The position numbers were made by a program, and so were the translations under genes. Source: Sulfurovum sp. (GTDB lineage Bacteria > Campylobacterota > Campylobacteria > Campylobacterales > Sulfurovaceae). From it: 64,000 nt of DNA. Shown piece after piece: positions 9,300 through 19,900 of the stretch. Location of the stretch: assembly GCA_027082955.1 (NCBI GenBank), contig JALWTA010000011.1, positions 25,202-89,201 of the forward strand, read 5' to 3'. A model generated the notes under the pieces. It was not told the origin of the DNA and did no database searches. It was given only the letters and a program-made list of their open reading frames with translations. Every line of letters starts with the position of its first letter. Position 1 is the stretch's first letter.

Positions 9300-10451
9300 C
9301 TACTCAAAATAGTTCATGATCGTATAGCCGCCGGCTTTGAGATATTCGTCTTTTTTCATAAGTTTCAAATCACTCTGCATCATCTCATGTACAAGCTCTT
9401 CAAGTGTATGCTCCGGCACCCATCCGAGTTTCTCCTTCGCTTTGGTCGCATCGCCTATCAGCATATCTACTTCTGTAGGTCTGAAGTAGCGTGGATCGAC
9501 AGCGACAACAACCTTTCCTGTTAGATCTTGAATGTTAAATTTTGAATTTTGAATAAGAGATTTTGCTTTGTCAACATCTACTGATGTTACAATACCGACC
9601 TCATCAACCCCTTCTCCTCTAAACTCAAGCTCCATACCGACATACCCAAACGCCATCTTTACAAAGTCACGTACACTTGTGGTTTTGCCTGTTGCAATCA
9701 CCCAGTCTTCGGGTTCGTCCGCTTGTAAGATCATCCACATCATACGCACATAGTCTTTGGCATGCCCCCAGTCCCGTTTGGCATCAAGGTTGCCAAGATA
9801 AAGCTTCTCCTGTAAACCCAATGCGATTTTGCTCGCCGCACGCGTGATCTTTCTCGTAACGAAGGTCTCTCCCCTTACCGGGCTTTCATGGTTGAAGAGG
9901 ATACCGTTGCAGGCAAACATCCCGTATGCTTCGCGATAATTGACTGTGATCCAGTAAGCGTACATCTTCGCCACCGCATAAGGGCTGCGCGGATAAAAAG
10001 GAGTCTTTTCATTTTGCGGTACCTCTTGCACTTTTCCGTAAAGCTCGCTGGTACTTGCCTGATAGATCCTTGTTCTCTTCTCCAAGCCCAAAAGACGCAC
10101 CGCCTCAAGGATGCGAAGTGTGCCTGTTCCGTCTGCATTGGCGACATATTCGGGCTCTTCGAAACTGACCGCCACATGGCTCATTGCTGCGAGGTTGTAG
10201 ATCTCATCAGGTTGCGTCTCCTGAATGATACGCGTTAAGTTCATACTGTCGGTCATATCACCGTAATGAAGGATGAAGTTTCTGTTATCCACATGTGGGT
10301 CTTGATAGAGGTGGTCTATCCTGTCTGTGTTAAAAAGCGAGCTTCGGCGTTTGATGCCGTGTACGACATACCCCTTTTTTAAAAGCAGTTCACTCAAGTA
10401 GGCACCATCCTGTCCTGTCACCCCCGTGATCAACGCAACTTTTTTACTCAT
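9300..10451 (-). CDS. gmd: GDP-mannose 4,6-dehydratase
   Basis: SDR enzyme of 383 residues making GDP-4-keto-6-deoxy-D-mannose, the precursor of GDP-L-fucose. [16 protein letters not shown] is the NADP-binding motif, [14 protein letters not shown] carries the catalytic Thr/Ser-Glu, YAVAK is the YxxxK, and [19 protein letters not shown] is a conserved Gmd segment. Near residue 300 the sequence [13 protein letters not shown] interrupts the usual link to AVDPRYFRP; its DNA is a 7-bp periodic AT-rich repeat. It overlaps the manC stop by 4 bp and feeds fcl directly downstream. Confidence 0.95.
   Translation of the reverse strand: MSKKVALITGVTGQDGAYLSELLLKKGYVVHGIKRRSSLFNTDRIDHLYQDPHVDNRNFILHYGDMTDSMNLTRIIQETQPDEIYNLAAMSHVAVSFEEPEYVANADGTGTLRILEAVRLLGLEKRTRIYQASTSELYGKVQEVPQNEKTPFYPRSPYAVAKMYAYWITVNYREAYGMFACNGILFNHESPVRGETFVTRKITRAASKIALGLQEKLYLGNLDAKRDWGHAKDYVRMMWMILQADEPEDWVIATGKTTSVRDFVKMAFGYVGMELEFRGEGVDEVGIVTSVDVDKAKSLIQNSKFNIQDLTGKVVVAVDPRYFRPTEVDMLIGDATKAKEKLGWVPEHTLEELVHEMMQSDLKLMKKDEYLKAGGYTIMNYFE
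9528..9555. repeat. AT-rich heptamer repeat inside gmd
   Basis: On the minus strand the units ATTCAAA, ATTCAAA, ATTTAAC, ATTCAAG run with a 7-bp period and encode the IQNSKFNIQ insertion of Gmd. The flanking conserved Gmd sequence resumes in frame. The sequence differs from the fcl and murB arrays, but the unit length and the tolerated in-frame position are the same. Confidence 0.7.
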
Positions 10452-11785
10452 TCAAATATCCTTTTGTAGTCATCTTCAAGCCTCACAATGTCATCCTCAC
10501 CCGTATATTCACCCACCTGTACCTCGATGATGACAAGCGGCAGTCTGCCTTGGTTCTCCAGCCTGTGCACCTCTCCCGCTTTGATATAGGTCGATTCGTT
10601 CGGATTGACGATGTAGCTCTTCTCCCCTACCGTGACCGTCGCGCTGCCGCTGAGCACTACCCAATGTTCATTACGGTGGTAATGCTTTTGCAGGCTCAGG
10701 CGTTTGCCTGGCTTGACCTCGATGCGTTTGATCTTGTAGCCGTCATTTTCATCAAGTATCGTGTAGGTGCCCCACGGACGGTAGCCGGTGGTATGTACAT
10801 CGGGCAGTGTAGAGCCCTCCTTTTTAAGCCTCTGCACAACCTCTCTAACCTTTTGAGAACTCCCTTTTTTAGCAATAAGCAGCGCATCGGGAGTATCGAC
10901 GACGATCAGATCCTCCACATCGACGAGTGCCGTCTCCTTGTTGGAGAGTATCAGGTTGCCTGCTTCATCGTTGGGCATCTGCTTGGCAAGTGCATCGAAA
11001 CTGCCCATATCCGACCATCCCATATCGGCAGGAACCACTTTGACATTTTTGGCTTTTTCCATAACGGCATAGTCGATGCTCTTAGAGGGAATATGCGCCA
11101 TATCTTCATGTAAAATGCGTATGGTGTCAGCTTTTTTCGCATTGACAAAAGCGCGATGCGAAGCTTCATAGATATCAGGGGCATGCATCTTTAATGCTTC
11201 CAGATAGACTCCTGCTTTAAAACAGAACATACCGGAGTTCCAGTAGTAGTTGCCCGCATCAACATACGCCTGCGCGCTTGCTGCATCGGGTTTTTCACGG
11301 AAGCTTACAACATCGTTGCCTTGCGCTTCAATGTAGCCAAATCCCGTCTCGGCATACTCAGGGACGATGCCGAATGTCACCAGCATATCTTTTTGGGCAA
11401 ACGTTTTTGCCTGCCTCACAGCATCTGCGTAGGCAGTTTCATCTTTGATGAGGTGATCAGAAGGGGTTACCAGCACGCTCTCCTTGGCATCCAAGGCAAA
11501 ACAGGCAAGTGCGATCGCCGGTGCGGTGTTGCGTCCCAGAGGTTCCAAAATATAGGTATCTGCTTTTGTGCCCATCTCCTCTATCTGGTCAAGCGCCAAA
11601 AAGTACTGTTCGGTGTTGGAGACGATCACTGTTTTGTCACACACATCAGCATTTCTCTGTACTGTTAGCTGAAACAGCGATCTGTCTCCAAAAAGCTTGA
11701 CAAACTGCTTGGGCATCAGCGTACGAGAAAGCGGCCAAAGCCTTGTTCCGCTGCCACCGCATAAAATGATATTGGTCACCTTCAT
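10448..11785 (-). CDS. manC: Mannose-1-phosphate guanylyltransferase / mannose-6-phosphate isomerase
   Basis: Bifunctional type-II enzyme of 445 residues supplying GDP-mannose to Gmd. The N-terminal pyrophosphorylase signature is [27 protein letters not shown] near 155 is the second sugar-nucleotide motif. The C-terminal cupin (about 330-445) with [32 protein letters not shown] holds the isomerase metal site (QxHxHRxEHW). GAGGAGA precedes the ATG. It appears to be the first gene of the 12-kb O-antigen operon, 15 bp upstream of which the cytochrome gene ends on the same strand, so read-through from that gene is possible. Confidence 0.95.
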   Translation of the reverse strand: MKVTNIILCGGSGTRLWPLSRTLMPKQFVKLFGDRSLFQLTVQRNADVCDKTVIVSNTEQYFLALDQIEEMGTKADTYILEPLGRNTAPAIALACFALDAKESVLVTPSDHLIKDETAYADAVRQAKTFAQKDMLVTFGIVPEYAETGFGYIEAQGNDVVSFREKPDAASAQAYVDAGNYYWNSGMFCFKAGVYLEALKMHAPDIYEASHRAFVNAKKADTIRILHEDMAHIPSKSIDYAVMEKAKNVKVVPADMGWSDMGSFDALAKQMPNDEAGNLILSNKETALVDVEDLIVVDTPDALLIAKKGSSQKVREVVQRLKKEGSTLPDVHTTGYRPWGTYTILDENDGYKIKRIEVKPGKRLSLQKHYHRNEHWVVLSGSATVTVGEKSYIVNPNESTYIKAGEVHRLENQGRLPLVIIEVQVGEYTGEDDIVRLEDDYKRIFE

Positions 11786-11800
11786 TCTCCTCTATTCTCT

Positions 11801-14185
11801 CTACTTGCGTTTTCTTCTAAACCACCAGAATACAATACCGCCTAGCAGGATCAAACCTGCACCTATTTGTGCCCATGCACTTACTAGTACCGTTTTATGC
11901 ACAATCTCATTGTGTTTTTTTCTGTCAATTTTGATACCTGCCATTTGGGCAATATGGGTCATGGCAGAGACTGCCAGGCTTTGGCTTGGGATCTCTTTGT
12001 GGCAAGAGAGACAGACACCGCGACGGTCAAGTTTGCTGCGCTGTGCATTGGAGAGCGGTGCGGCAAGATTCCAATGATTATCGACTGTTTGCAGCCAGGT
12101 ACCGTTCTCATCTACAAAACGGCTCCAGTCAATGCCAAAGTTGTCAATTTTTGGTTTTTGTGTCACAAATTTGTCAGGGATCATTCTCCCATCTGCCGTT
12201 TTCAAGCCGACATTCCAGTCCTTCGTCTGGTTTCCAAAGAGTTTTCCCCCTTCAATACCATACCCCATCGCCTGAGGATTGGTATGACAGCTTTCACATG
12301 CTCTTGCCTTTTTTTGTACCGTATGTGAGTGCACTGCCGCCATCACGATACCGGGCAGTTTTCGCTTGGAGTCTGGATGTTTATAGTCTGGCATCATATT
12401 GACATGGTTCTGCTGTACTGCCTTCCCGTCTTTGCCGATGACGGTAATGACCACCTGACATCCGGGCATCGCAGGAGAAATGCGCCCTTCACCGTTTTGC
12501 ACAAGCGGCGGATTCTCCCATCGAAGATAACTGCGGGTTTCAGTGACTTTCCCGTCGATAAGATACTGCTTGAGAGTACCCTGCATCTGTGCCGTACGTC
12601 CATGCATATCATGGGCATGTGCACTCGCCAGCCAGTCCACACTTTTTTTGCCTTTTGAGTAGTCGATCTTGACATGGCAACCGTAACACTGAGGCACCCA
12701 TGTATCATGACAGGTATAGCACTCCATCCTGTCGTTATGCATCCCAATACGATCCATCGCCAGCAGACCTTGTGCAGAAAGTTTCTTTTCCTGTTTAAGC
12801 TTTTTGAGCGGATGAAGCGTCAAATCTTTGCCGCTGGCAAGATGCACCACAACATCATTGCCTTTGCGAACGACATTTTTGTAAGCATTGCCCCGCGCAG
12901 TCCGAAGATACCCGTCCATAGGCGGATAGTGTGTCCCTTTTTTGAGGTAGTCCGCCAGTGTCTTGGCAACACCTCTTGCTTTGCCTGATGCCGGCTTGGT
13001 CGCAAATTCATCTCCATATCCCAGAGGCAGTTCCCACGGATATTTTTTGGTCGTACCATGACAATCCTGACACTCAATCTCTACCGGTGCGAGTGTCGCA
13101 CCGCTGATGAAGCCGTCACCGTGAAGGTCACGGGTTGTATGACAATCCTGACAGAGCATCCCTTTTTTACGGTGCACATCCTCTTTAAGGTGTATATAGT
13201 GCTTGGTATGCAGCTTGGGCTGTCCCTTTCCTGTATCGTCAAACGTCGGACTGTAGTTGGTTTCCATCAGCCCTTCATAACTCACCCCGATGCGTTTCCC
13301 GCGGTTATGGCAGGTAGAGCAGGTCTTGGTCGGTACTCCGGTATAATTGATGTCATTAACATGTACCACCGCATTGCGCGATGCCTGTATCTCATGTACA
13401 AGCAGGTGTCCGGGTTTGTTTTTGGGAATGGTCGGGTCTTTTCCTTCGTAAAAGCCGCTGTTGGAGTAGGGAATATGGCATGCTGAACACCCTATGCCAC
13501 GGTAATCTCCCCGTTTCTGCCTTCCTTTGCTGCCGGTATGGCAACGCAGACACTGGTTTCGCAAATAGGTATAGGCGGCCAATTCGGGATGCTTTGTTGC
13601 CTCTTCCGCCGTCGGTGCAGGAGGAATCTGCCTGTTAGCCTTCGGATAGACCTGAGGATTGAGTTTTGCCAGTTTCTGCATATATTTTTTATAGACTTCC
13701 GTCCCCAGTCTTGCATGCGGATCGGAAGGGTTTTGGGTATTGTAGTTCGCCATGGTATGCCTGTAGCCTTCCAATCCGCCAAAACTGTAGAGCACTCCGT
13801 GAATCTTGCCCTGTTCTGTCATCATAAGGCTGTTAAACTGTGCAGCTACCTGCTCCTTGTGGCACATCCCGCAGGTATTGCGGTTGATCCATGGGCTTCC
13901 CGGATCCGGATAAAATGTTTTGGGACCTTCGTGTGCAGCAAAATAGGCTGCCGTTCCGCTGTGAGCTGCCGATTTTTCTGTTGCTTCAGGGTTTCCTCCG
14001 TGGCAGACAATACAACTGTTTTGCGCATACCCTGCCTTTGCCGCTTTTTTGGCAATGGCTTTTGCCATACCGGTATCAGGCTGCCGGATATGCTCGATAC
14101 CGCCGTGGCATGCCAAACAGTTATTTCCTGCCGAGGCGAGCAAATAGCCTGTGAGAGCGCACACAAGAAGAAATCCCTTGAGCAT
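11801..14185 (-). CDS. Dodecahaem membrane-anchored cytochrome c
   Basis: Large exported multihaem protein of 794 residues. Residues 1-19 form a signal peptide ending LLASA, followed at once by CLACH. I count twelve CxxCH motifs: CLACH, CIVCH, CGMCH, CLRCH, CSACH, CSTCH, CQDCH twice, CYTCH, CYGCH, CESCH and CLSCH. The C terminus has one membrane helix (VSAWAQIGAGLILLGGIVFWWF) and a basic tail RRKRK, so the haem domain is periplasmic and tethered to the inner membrane. I do not recognise a catalytic haem variant such as CxxCK, which argues against nitrite reductase NrfA. A role in quinol-linked or extracellular electron transfer is inference; no partner oxidoreductase gene adjoins it. Confidence 0.85.
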   Translation of the reverse strand: MLKGFLLVCALTGYLLASAGNNCLACHGGIEHIRQPDTGMAKAIAKKAAKAGYAQNSCIVCHGGNPEATEKSAAHSGTAAYFAAHEGPKTFYPDPGSPWINRNTCGMCHKEQVAAQFNSLMMTEQGKIHGVLYSFGGLEGYRHTMANYNTQNPSDPHARLGTEVYKKYMQKLAKLNPQVYPKANRQIPPAPTAEEATKHPELAAYTYLRNQCLRCHTGSKGRQKRGDYRGIGCSACHIPYSNSGFYEGKDPTIPKNKPGHLLVHEIQASRNAVVHVNDINYTGVPTKTCSTCHNRGKRIGVSYEGLMETNYSPTFDDTGKGQPKLHTKHYIHLKEDVHRKKGMLCQDCHTTRDLHGDGFISGATLAPVEIECQDCHGTTKKYPWELPLGYGDEFATKPASGKARGVAKTLADYLKKGTHYPPMDGYLRTARGNAYKNVVRKGNDVVVHLASGKDLTLHPLKKLKQEKKLSAQGLLAMDRIGMHNDRMECYTCHDTWVPQCYGCHVKIDYSKGKKSVDWLASAHAHDMHGRTAQMQGTLKQYLIDGKVTETRSYLRWENPPLVQNGEGRISPAMPGCQVVITVIGKDGKAVQQNHVNMMPDYKHPDSKRKLPGIVMAAVHSHTVQKKARACESCHTNPQAMGYGIEGGKLFGNQTKDWNVGLKTADGRMIPDKFVTQKPKIDNFGIDWSRFVDENGTWLQTVDNHWNLAAPLSNAQRSKLDRRGVCLSCHKEIPSQSLAVSAMTHIAQMAGIKIDRKKHNEIVHKTVLVSAWAQIGAGLILLGGIVFWWFRRKRK

Positions 14186-14253
14186 GTTCTATCCTTTTGT
14201 GGAATATTGGGAGATTATTATACCCAAAAACCTTACTCTGTCCATCCTTATGC

Positions 14254-14259
14254 TATAAT
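14254..14259 (+). promoter_or_regulatory. -10 element for the SurA-like gene
   Basis: TATAAT 33 bp before the ATG at 14293, preceded by TGC (extended -10 like). It lies in the divergent gap between the cytochrome and chaperone genes. Confidence 0.5.
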
Positions 14260-14292
14260 TTTTGAAATTTGACAAGAATTGGAAGATTGAGA

Positions 14293-15111
14293 ATGAAACA
14301 ATCCATATTTTTACTTTTGTTTATAGTAACAGGTATTCTCCATGCCAAACCGGTTGATGCCATTGCACTCATTGTCGAGGGAGAGCCTGTCACAACTGCC
14401 GAGATACGGGCTGTAGAACAGCAGACGGGGACCTCTCACAAAGAGGCTGTAGACCTGCTCATTCAGGACAGACTCCAGAAAGCAGCAATGAAAAATATTA
14501 TGGTTCCTGAAAGTGACATTGACAATGAGATCGACCGCATTGCAAAACAAAACGGTATCAGTGTCAAAAAAATGCAGCAGGTACTCAAACAGCAAGGGAC
14601 TTCATGGACAAAATACAGAGAGGCGATCCGGAACGGATTGAAAAAAAGAAAATTCTTTCAGGAAAAGGTCGCCAAAACCCTGCCAGCGCCGACAGAGGAT
14701 GAGCTGAAACTTTACTACCAGAATCATAAAGCACAATTTATACTCCCCTCAGTCATTAAAGCCGTTGAATATACAGCTCCGACCAAAGCCAAGATTGAAG
14801 CCTTTATCCACGGCAAACAACACAGCGGCGTTCATCACAAAAATGTATCAAAACAGACAGCACATCTTAATCCTGCTCTGCTCTCTATGCTGATGCAGAC
14901 CCCCAACGGTGCGTTTACTGCACCGATCAATGCCGGAGACCACTATGTCGTCTACAAGGTAAAAACAAAAGAGGGGCGCAGAGAAATGCCGTTTGAAACA
15001 GCAAAAAACGCTGTTGCCGCACGCTGGAGACAGAACCAGCAGCAACAGGCGCTCAAAGACTATTTTAAAAAAATGAAAACCGAAGCCGATATACGAATCA
15101 TCAGACAATAA
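14293..15111 (+). CDS. SurA-like periplasmic peptidyl-prolyl isomerase/chaperone
   Basis: Exported protein of 272 residues resembling SurA/PEB4-type foldases. Signal peptide MKQSIFLLLFIVTGILHAKP; residues 25-135 form a helical SurA_N-like chaperone region (ALIVEGEPVTTAEIRAVEQ, VDLLIQDRLQ). The following region should be a parvulin domain, but it is short and degenerate, so isomerase activity is doubtful. The start at 14293 is preferred over 14269 because GGAAG precedes it and the signal peptide begins there. dcd follows after 9 bp, suggesting cotranscription. In Campylobacterota such proteins help outer-membrane proteins fold. Confidence 0.75.
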   Translation: MKQSIFLLLFIVTGILHAKPVDAIALIVEGEPVTTAEIRAVEQQTGTSHKEAVDLLIQDRLQKAAMKNIMVPESDIDNEIDRIAKQNGISVKKMQQVLKQQGTSWTKYREAIRNGLKKRKFFQEKVAKTLPAPTEDELKLYYQNHKAQFILPSVIKAVEYTAPTKAKIEAFIHGKQHSGVHHKNVSKQTAHLNPALLSMLMQTPNGAFTAPINAGDHYVVYKVKTKEGRREMPFETAKNAVAARWRQNQQQQALKDYFKKMKTEADIRIIRQ

Positions 15112-15120
15112 AGAGGAAAC

Positions 15121-15690
15121 ATGGGATTGAAATCAGACAAATGGATACGTGAAAAATCACTCAATGAGGAGATGATCTCTCCCTTTGTAGAAGGACTGGT
15201 CGGAGAGGGAGTTGTCAGCTACGGGTTAAGCTCTTACGGGTACGACATCCGTGTCAGTGACGAGTTCAAGATCTTTACCAACATCAATGCAGAAGTGGTA
15301 GACCCCAAGGATTTCAACGAAAATAATGTGGTCGATTTCAAAGGGGATATCTGCATTGTGCCGCCAAACTCCTTTGCACTGGCACGTACTATCGAGTACT
15401 TCAAAATGCCAAAAGATACCCTTGCGATCTGTTTGGGTAAAAGCACCTATGCACGCTGCGGTATCATCGTCAATGTCACCCCTTTTGAACCGGGCTTTGA
15501 AGGGCATATCACCATCGAGATATCCAATACTACCCCGCTTCCAGCAAAGATCTACGCCAATGAAGGGATCGCACAGGTACTCTTTTTGCAAGGAGATGAA
15601 CAGTGTGAAACGACCTACTCTGACCGCAAAGGGAAATACCAGAGCCAAACCGGCATCACACTGCCGCGCATTCTGAAACAAAAGGCGTAA
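15121..15690 (+). CDS. dcd: dCTP deaminase
   Basis: Trimeric nucleotide enzyme of 189 residues that deaminates dCTP to dUTP for thymidylate synthesis. [24 protein letters not shown] and [21 protein letters not shown] are the conserved dcd/dUTPase core, and [10 protein letters not shown] ends the protein as usual. Length is standard. GAGGAAAC lies just before the ATG. It is the last gene of the rightward pair and faces the MFS gene, whose stop is 5 bp away. Confidence 0.96.
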   Translation: MGLKSDKWIREKSLNEEMISPFVEGLVGEGVVSYGLSSYGYDIRVSDEFKIFTNINAEVVDPKDFNENNVVDFKGDICIVPPNSFALARTIEYFKMPKDTLAICLGKSTYARCGIIVNVTPFEPGFEGHITIEISNTTPLPAKIYANEGIAQVLFLQGDEQCETTYSDRKGKYQSQTGITLPRILKQKA

Positions 15691-15695
15691 CAGCC

Positions 15696-16859
15696 TTACC
15701 GCTCTTCTTTTGAAGCATACAAACCAACCCCAAAGATCCCAGCCAATATCGCTGTACCCGTAAGCGAAAACAGCAACGCACTCTGCATACCCAAGTGCTC
15801 CCAGATCATACCGCTCACATAGGCACCTACAGCACTAAAGAGTGCGACACCGGCATAAAAAACACCATAGACAGACCCCCGGTTGTCGGCACGCTGGGAG
15901 ATGAAAGCCCGGTTAGCATTGAGAGAAGCTACAGTAAAAAGCCCCAAAAAGGCATAGGCAATCCATGTGTAGATCGGTTCTTGCAGATAGAGCAACCCCT
16001 GAGCAATGATCCCGCAGAAATACGCAAACAGCAACATACGTTCAGCACCGAACCTGTCAATGAACAGTCCGAACCCGTAACTGGTCAATGTCTGTACGCC
16101 GGCAGAAACTGCAAAAAGCAGCGGGATTGTCGCTATGGAGATTCCTATATTTTTTGCCTGCATTGTAAAAAAAGCGTCACTAAACATAAAGAGCAGAAAA
16201 AGAAAATAGAACAGAAGCGACCCAATACTCTTTTTGTCCTTCTCTGTCAGCACGAAATGTTCTCTGGATACTGCTTCGGGTTTTGCAACATCTTTGACAA
16301 AGAATGCAACAAGGACAACCCCAATGATGCCTGGCAGCAAGGTCGCATAGAAGAGTGTCCGGATCACCGTTTCATTTTGACCGAAGAACCACAAAATGCC
16401 AAAAAGGATCAATATACCGCTAAGCTCTCCGGCGATATCCATCGTTTTGTGAAAGCCAAAGGTTTTCCCCGAAGCATTGGCTTTACTGTATTTAGAGATC
16501 ATCAGATCTTTGGGAGCTGAACGCAACCCTTTTCCCAAACGTTCAAAGGCTTTGAGTGCGGCTACACTTTTATAGCCGTGCGTCATACCTATGAGTGGCT
16601 TGCTCAGGGCAGAAAGCGCATACCCGCCGACAACAAGCGGCTTAACAATACCATAGCGGTCGGAAACATATCCTGAGAACAGACGCAGTGCATAGGAAAC
16701 GAAGGTAGCAAGGGCAACGATGATCCCCAGCTTGTCCATCCCTTCATGGAGTACCACCACAACAAAAATAGGCAGAATGGGGTTGATCATAGCTGACGCC
16801 ATATCGGTAAAAAAGCTCACCCAGCCAAGCATCACCACATTTTTGTCAATCGTTTTCAT
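15696..16859 (-). CDS. Major facilitator superfamily transporter
   Basis: Inner-membrane carrier of 387 residues with about twelve predicted helices. GYVSDRYGIVKPLVVGGYALS between TM2 and TM3 is the MFS loop motif, and the N half contains KGLRSAPKDLMI. The substrate cannot be told from sequence; similar proteins are annotated as drug or sugar exporters. It follows the RND operon on the same strand after about 60 bp and could be co-transcribed with it, which would fit an efflux role. Confidence 0.85.
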   Translation of the reverse strand: MKTIDKNVVMLGWVSFFTDMASAMINPILPIFVVVVLHEGMDKLGIIVALATFVSYALRLFSGYVSDRYGIVKPLVVGGYALSALSKPLIGMTHGYKSVAALKAFERLGKGLRSAPKDLMISKYSKANASGKTFGFHKTMDIAGELSGILILFGILWFFGQNETVIRTLFYATLLPGIIGVVLVAFFVKDVAKPEAVSREHFVLTEKDKKSIGSLLFYFLFLLFMFSDAFFTMQAKNIGISIATIPLLFAVSAGVQTLTSYGFGLFIDRFGAERMLLFAYFCGIIAQGLLYLQEPIYTWIAYAFLGLFTVASLNANRAFISQRADNRGSVYGVFYAGVALFSAVGAYVSGMIWEHLGMQSALLFSLTGTAILAGIFGVGLYASKEER

Positions 16860-16918
16860 GCTACCTGCATCCTATTTGAACATTTCGCCGATTTGCTGCC
16901 GCAGAAAAGATGCATCAT

Positions 16919-19900
16919 TCACTCCTCTATCTTCCCTTCATACCACTTTCGAAGCCATCTGTCCATCGGGCTGATCATACGGTAGATCACGGGCACGACC
17001 AGCAGCGTCAATACCATCGAGCTTAAAAGTCCGCCAATGACTGCGATCGCCATCGGTGCTTTGGTCTCACTTCCCAAAGAATTGCTCAATGCCAAAGGCA
17101 GCATAGCAAAGATCATCGCGATAGTGGTCATCAAAATAGGGCGAAGACGCTTTTCTCCCGCTTCAAGCAAAGCGGCATTTGCATCTTTCCCTCTGGCTAC
17201 CGCTTCATTGGCAAAATCCACCAGCAACACTGCATTCTTGCCTACCATTCCCATAAGCAGCATAAAGCCGATCATCACAAAAAGGCTGAAGTGCTGCCCG
17301 GTGAGAAGGAGCGCAACCATGACCCCGATGATACTCAACGGCAACGCCACCATAATAATGACAGGCTGAATGAGCGACTCATACAAGATCGCCAAAATAA
17401 TGAACATCAAAATAACAGAAAGTCCCAATGCTGCACCGAATGCCTTGTTGGTCTTGACCATCTCATCGGCAAAACCGGTGAACTTGTAATGCACACTAGG
17501 CGGCAGGAGTTTGTCTATCCCTTGTTTGGTGTATTTCACTGCACCGCCAAGGTCCAGTCCGAACAGGTCTGCATAGACCGTCACCTGACGCTGCCTGTCA
17601 AAATGGTAGATCGCCGCGATCGATTTGGTTTTAACAAATCTGACCAGACCGTCAAGATAGACCAGTTGCCCATTGGCGGCTCTGAGCTGAATTTTTTTAA
17701 GGTCATCAAGGCTTACCCTGTGTGCATCATCAAAACGCAGTGTAATGTTGTACTGCTTCCCTTTTTCTTCAAAATAGGAGATCTCCAGATCACTCGAGAA
17801 AGCAATGGAGATCGCCTGTGCAATCTGAGAAGCAGAGATCCCGAGACGGTTGGCATTCTCTCTAAGAATATTGATATCGATCTGCGGTTTTCCCTCATCC
17901 ATATTGGTGTCTATATCGACAAAGCCTTTTTTCTTGGAAAGATAGGCAACAAGTCTCTTCTTTGCCACTTTTAGATCATTGAACGAATCGGACTTCAACA
18001 CGATCTGATACGGGACTGAGACACCGGCACCCTTGATGCTCGGAATAGCCGCTGCCGTAATATACATCTTCTTCTGATACGGTTTAAGCTTTTCCCGGAA
18101 ATTCTGAATAATCTGTTCCTGTCTGATGCTTCTTTTGCTCTTGGGAGTCAGTTTAACATAGATAAGGGCTTTGTTCTTCTCTTTGACCGAGTTGTAGCCG
18201 ACACTCAATGTAGTAAAAAGGACATTTTTGTCTTTTCTGACCATATCTTCAATGGTTTTGGATTCCCTGATCATCTCTGCAAGCGAAATACCCGGCTGTG
18301 CACGCATCTTGATTTCAAATTCCGCTTTGTCCTCTTTGGGGATAAAATCCATCCCTATCTTCGGGAAAAGGCTCAAAGAACCTACAAAGACTGCCAAAAC
18401 AAGGATCAGTGTACTGACCTTAAAACGCAATACCAGTTTCAGCAGCAAATCATACACCCTCTCCATTGCTTTGAAGAACGGCTCTGTAGCAGAATAGAAC
18501 CAGCTCTCTTTTTTATGCAGCACCCTTGCACTCAGACTCGGCATAAAGGTCATTGCTACCGTATAGGATATCACCACGGCAAAACCGACCGTCATAGCGA
18601 AACTCTCAAAGAACTTACCAACGATCCCGCTCATATTGGCAACAGGGATGAAGACAGCAAGCAACATTGCAGAGATCGCAAAAATAGCAAATGCCATCTC
18701 TTTTACCCCGTCGACCGCTGCTTCAAACCTGCCCATTCCCGCTTCCATTTTCTTGTAAATATTTTCAAGTACAACAATAGCATCATCAATGATGATACCA
18801 ATCGAGAGCGTCAGCCCGATCAGTGTCATTTTGTTCAGATCGAACCCCATAAAGTTCATCAATGCAATCGTGCCCAGAATAGAGATGGGGATGGAGAGTG
18901 CAGAAACCACAGTAATGGTAAAGTTTCTCAGAAAGCCAAAAATAATGATGACTGCCAGGAAAGCACCATAGATCAGGTCAAACTCCACATCTTTTAGCGA
19001 ATGGATAATAAACGGTGTGGTATCCTGAAGGATCTGTACACCGTATTTGTCGCCTGCCATGTTCCGAAGAGTTGGAACAGCCTCTTTCACACGTTTGACA
19101 ATATCAAGCGTATTGGTTCCCGAAATTTTCTGCACCTCGAGCATGACACCCGGTACTCCGTTATAAGAGGCATAACTGTCAGGATCACTGAGCGTATCTT
19201 CAACCTTTGCGACATCTTTAAGACGGATATCATCTTTGATAATAATATTTTTAAGCGCTTCCACATTCAAAGCATCCGCTTTGGTCTTGAGAATGAACTC
19301 CTTGCTCTTTGTAATGAGCTTTCCGCCGCCGATTTTGACATTCTCTCTCTTAACGATACTGTTAAGCTCGCGTACCGTAATGCCAAACTTGTTCAGTTGT
19401 CTAATATCAGGGAATATCTTGATCTCCCTGTCACGATAACCGATAATATTGATTGAGCCCACACCGTTGATCTTTTGCAGCGATGGCTTCACCTTCTCGT
19501 CTGCAAAAAGCATGAGGTTGTTAAGTGTATCGTTTTTGGCGGTCAAAAAGACATTGACCACCGGTGCCCCGCCGATGTCCAGTTTGCTTACCAAGGGTGT
19601 CTTGGCATCTTTTGGAAGGACAACGGCAGAGACTTTGTCTCGCACATCGTTAGTCGCCTCATTGATATCACGCTCCAAAAAGAACTTCACCATCACGACC
19701 GATGCGCCCTCGGAGCTTGTAGAGGTGATAGTATCCACACCGCCAATGCGCGAAATCGCCTCTTCTATCTTGTCGGTTACCTGCGATTCTACCGTACTTG
19801 CTTCCGCACCTGGGTAGATGGTCTTGATCGTCACTATTGGAAAATCTACATTGGGGAAAAGTGCCGAGGGCATGCTTTTGAAACTGAGCCATCCAAAGAT

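Noticed and set aside
13538-14272. 244-residue plus-strand ORF
   Set aside because: Antisense to the multihaem cytochrome; no family features.
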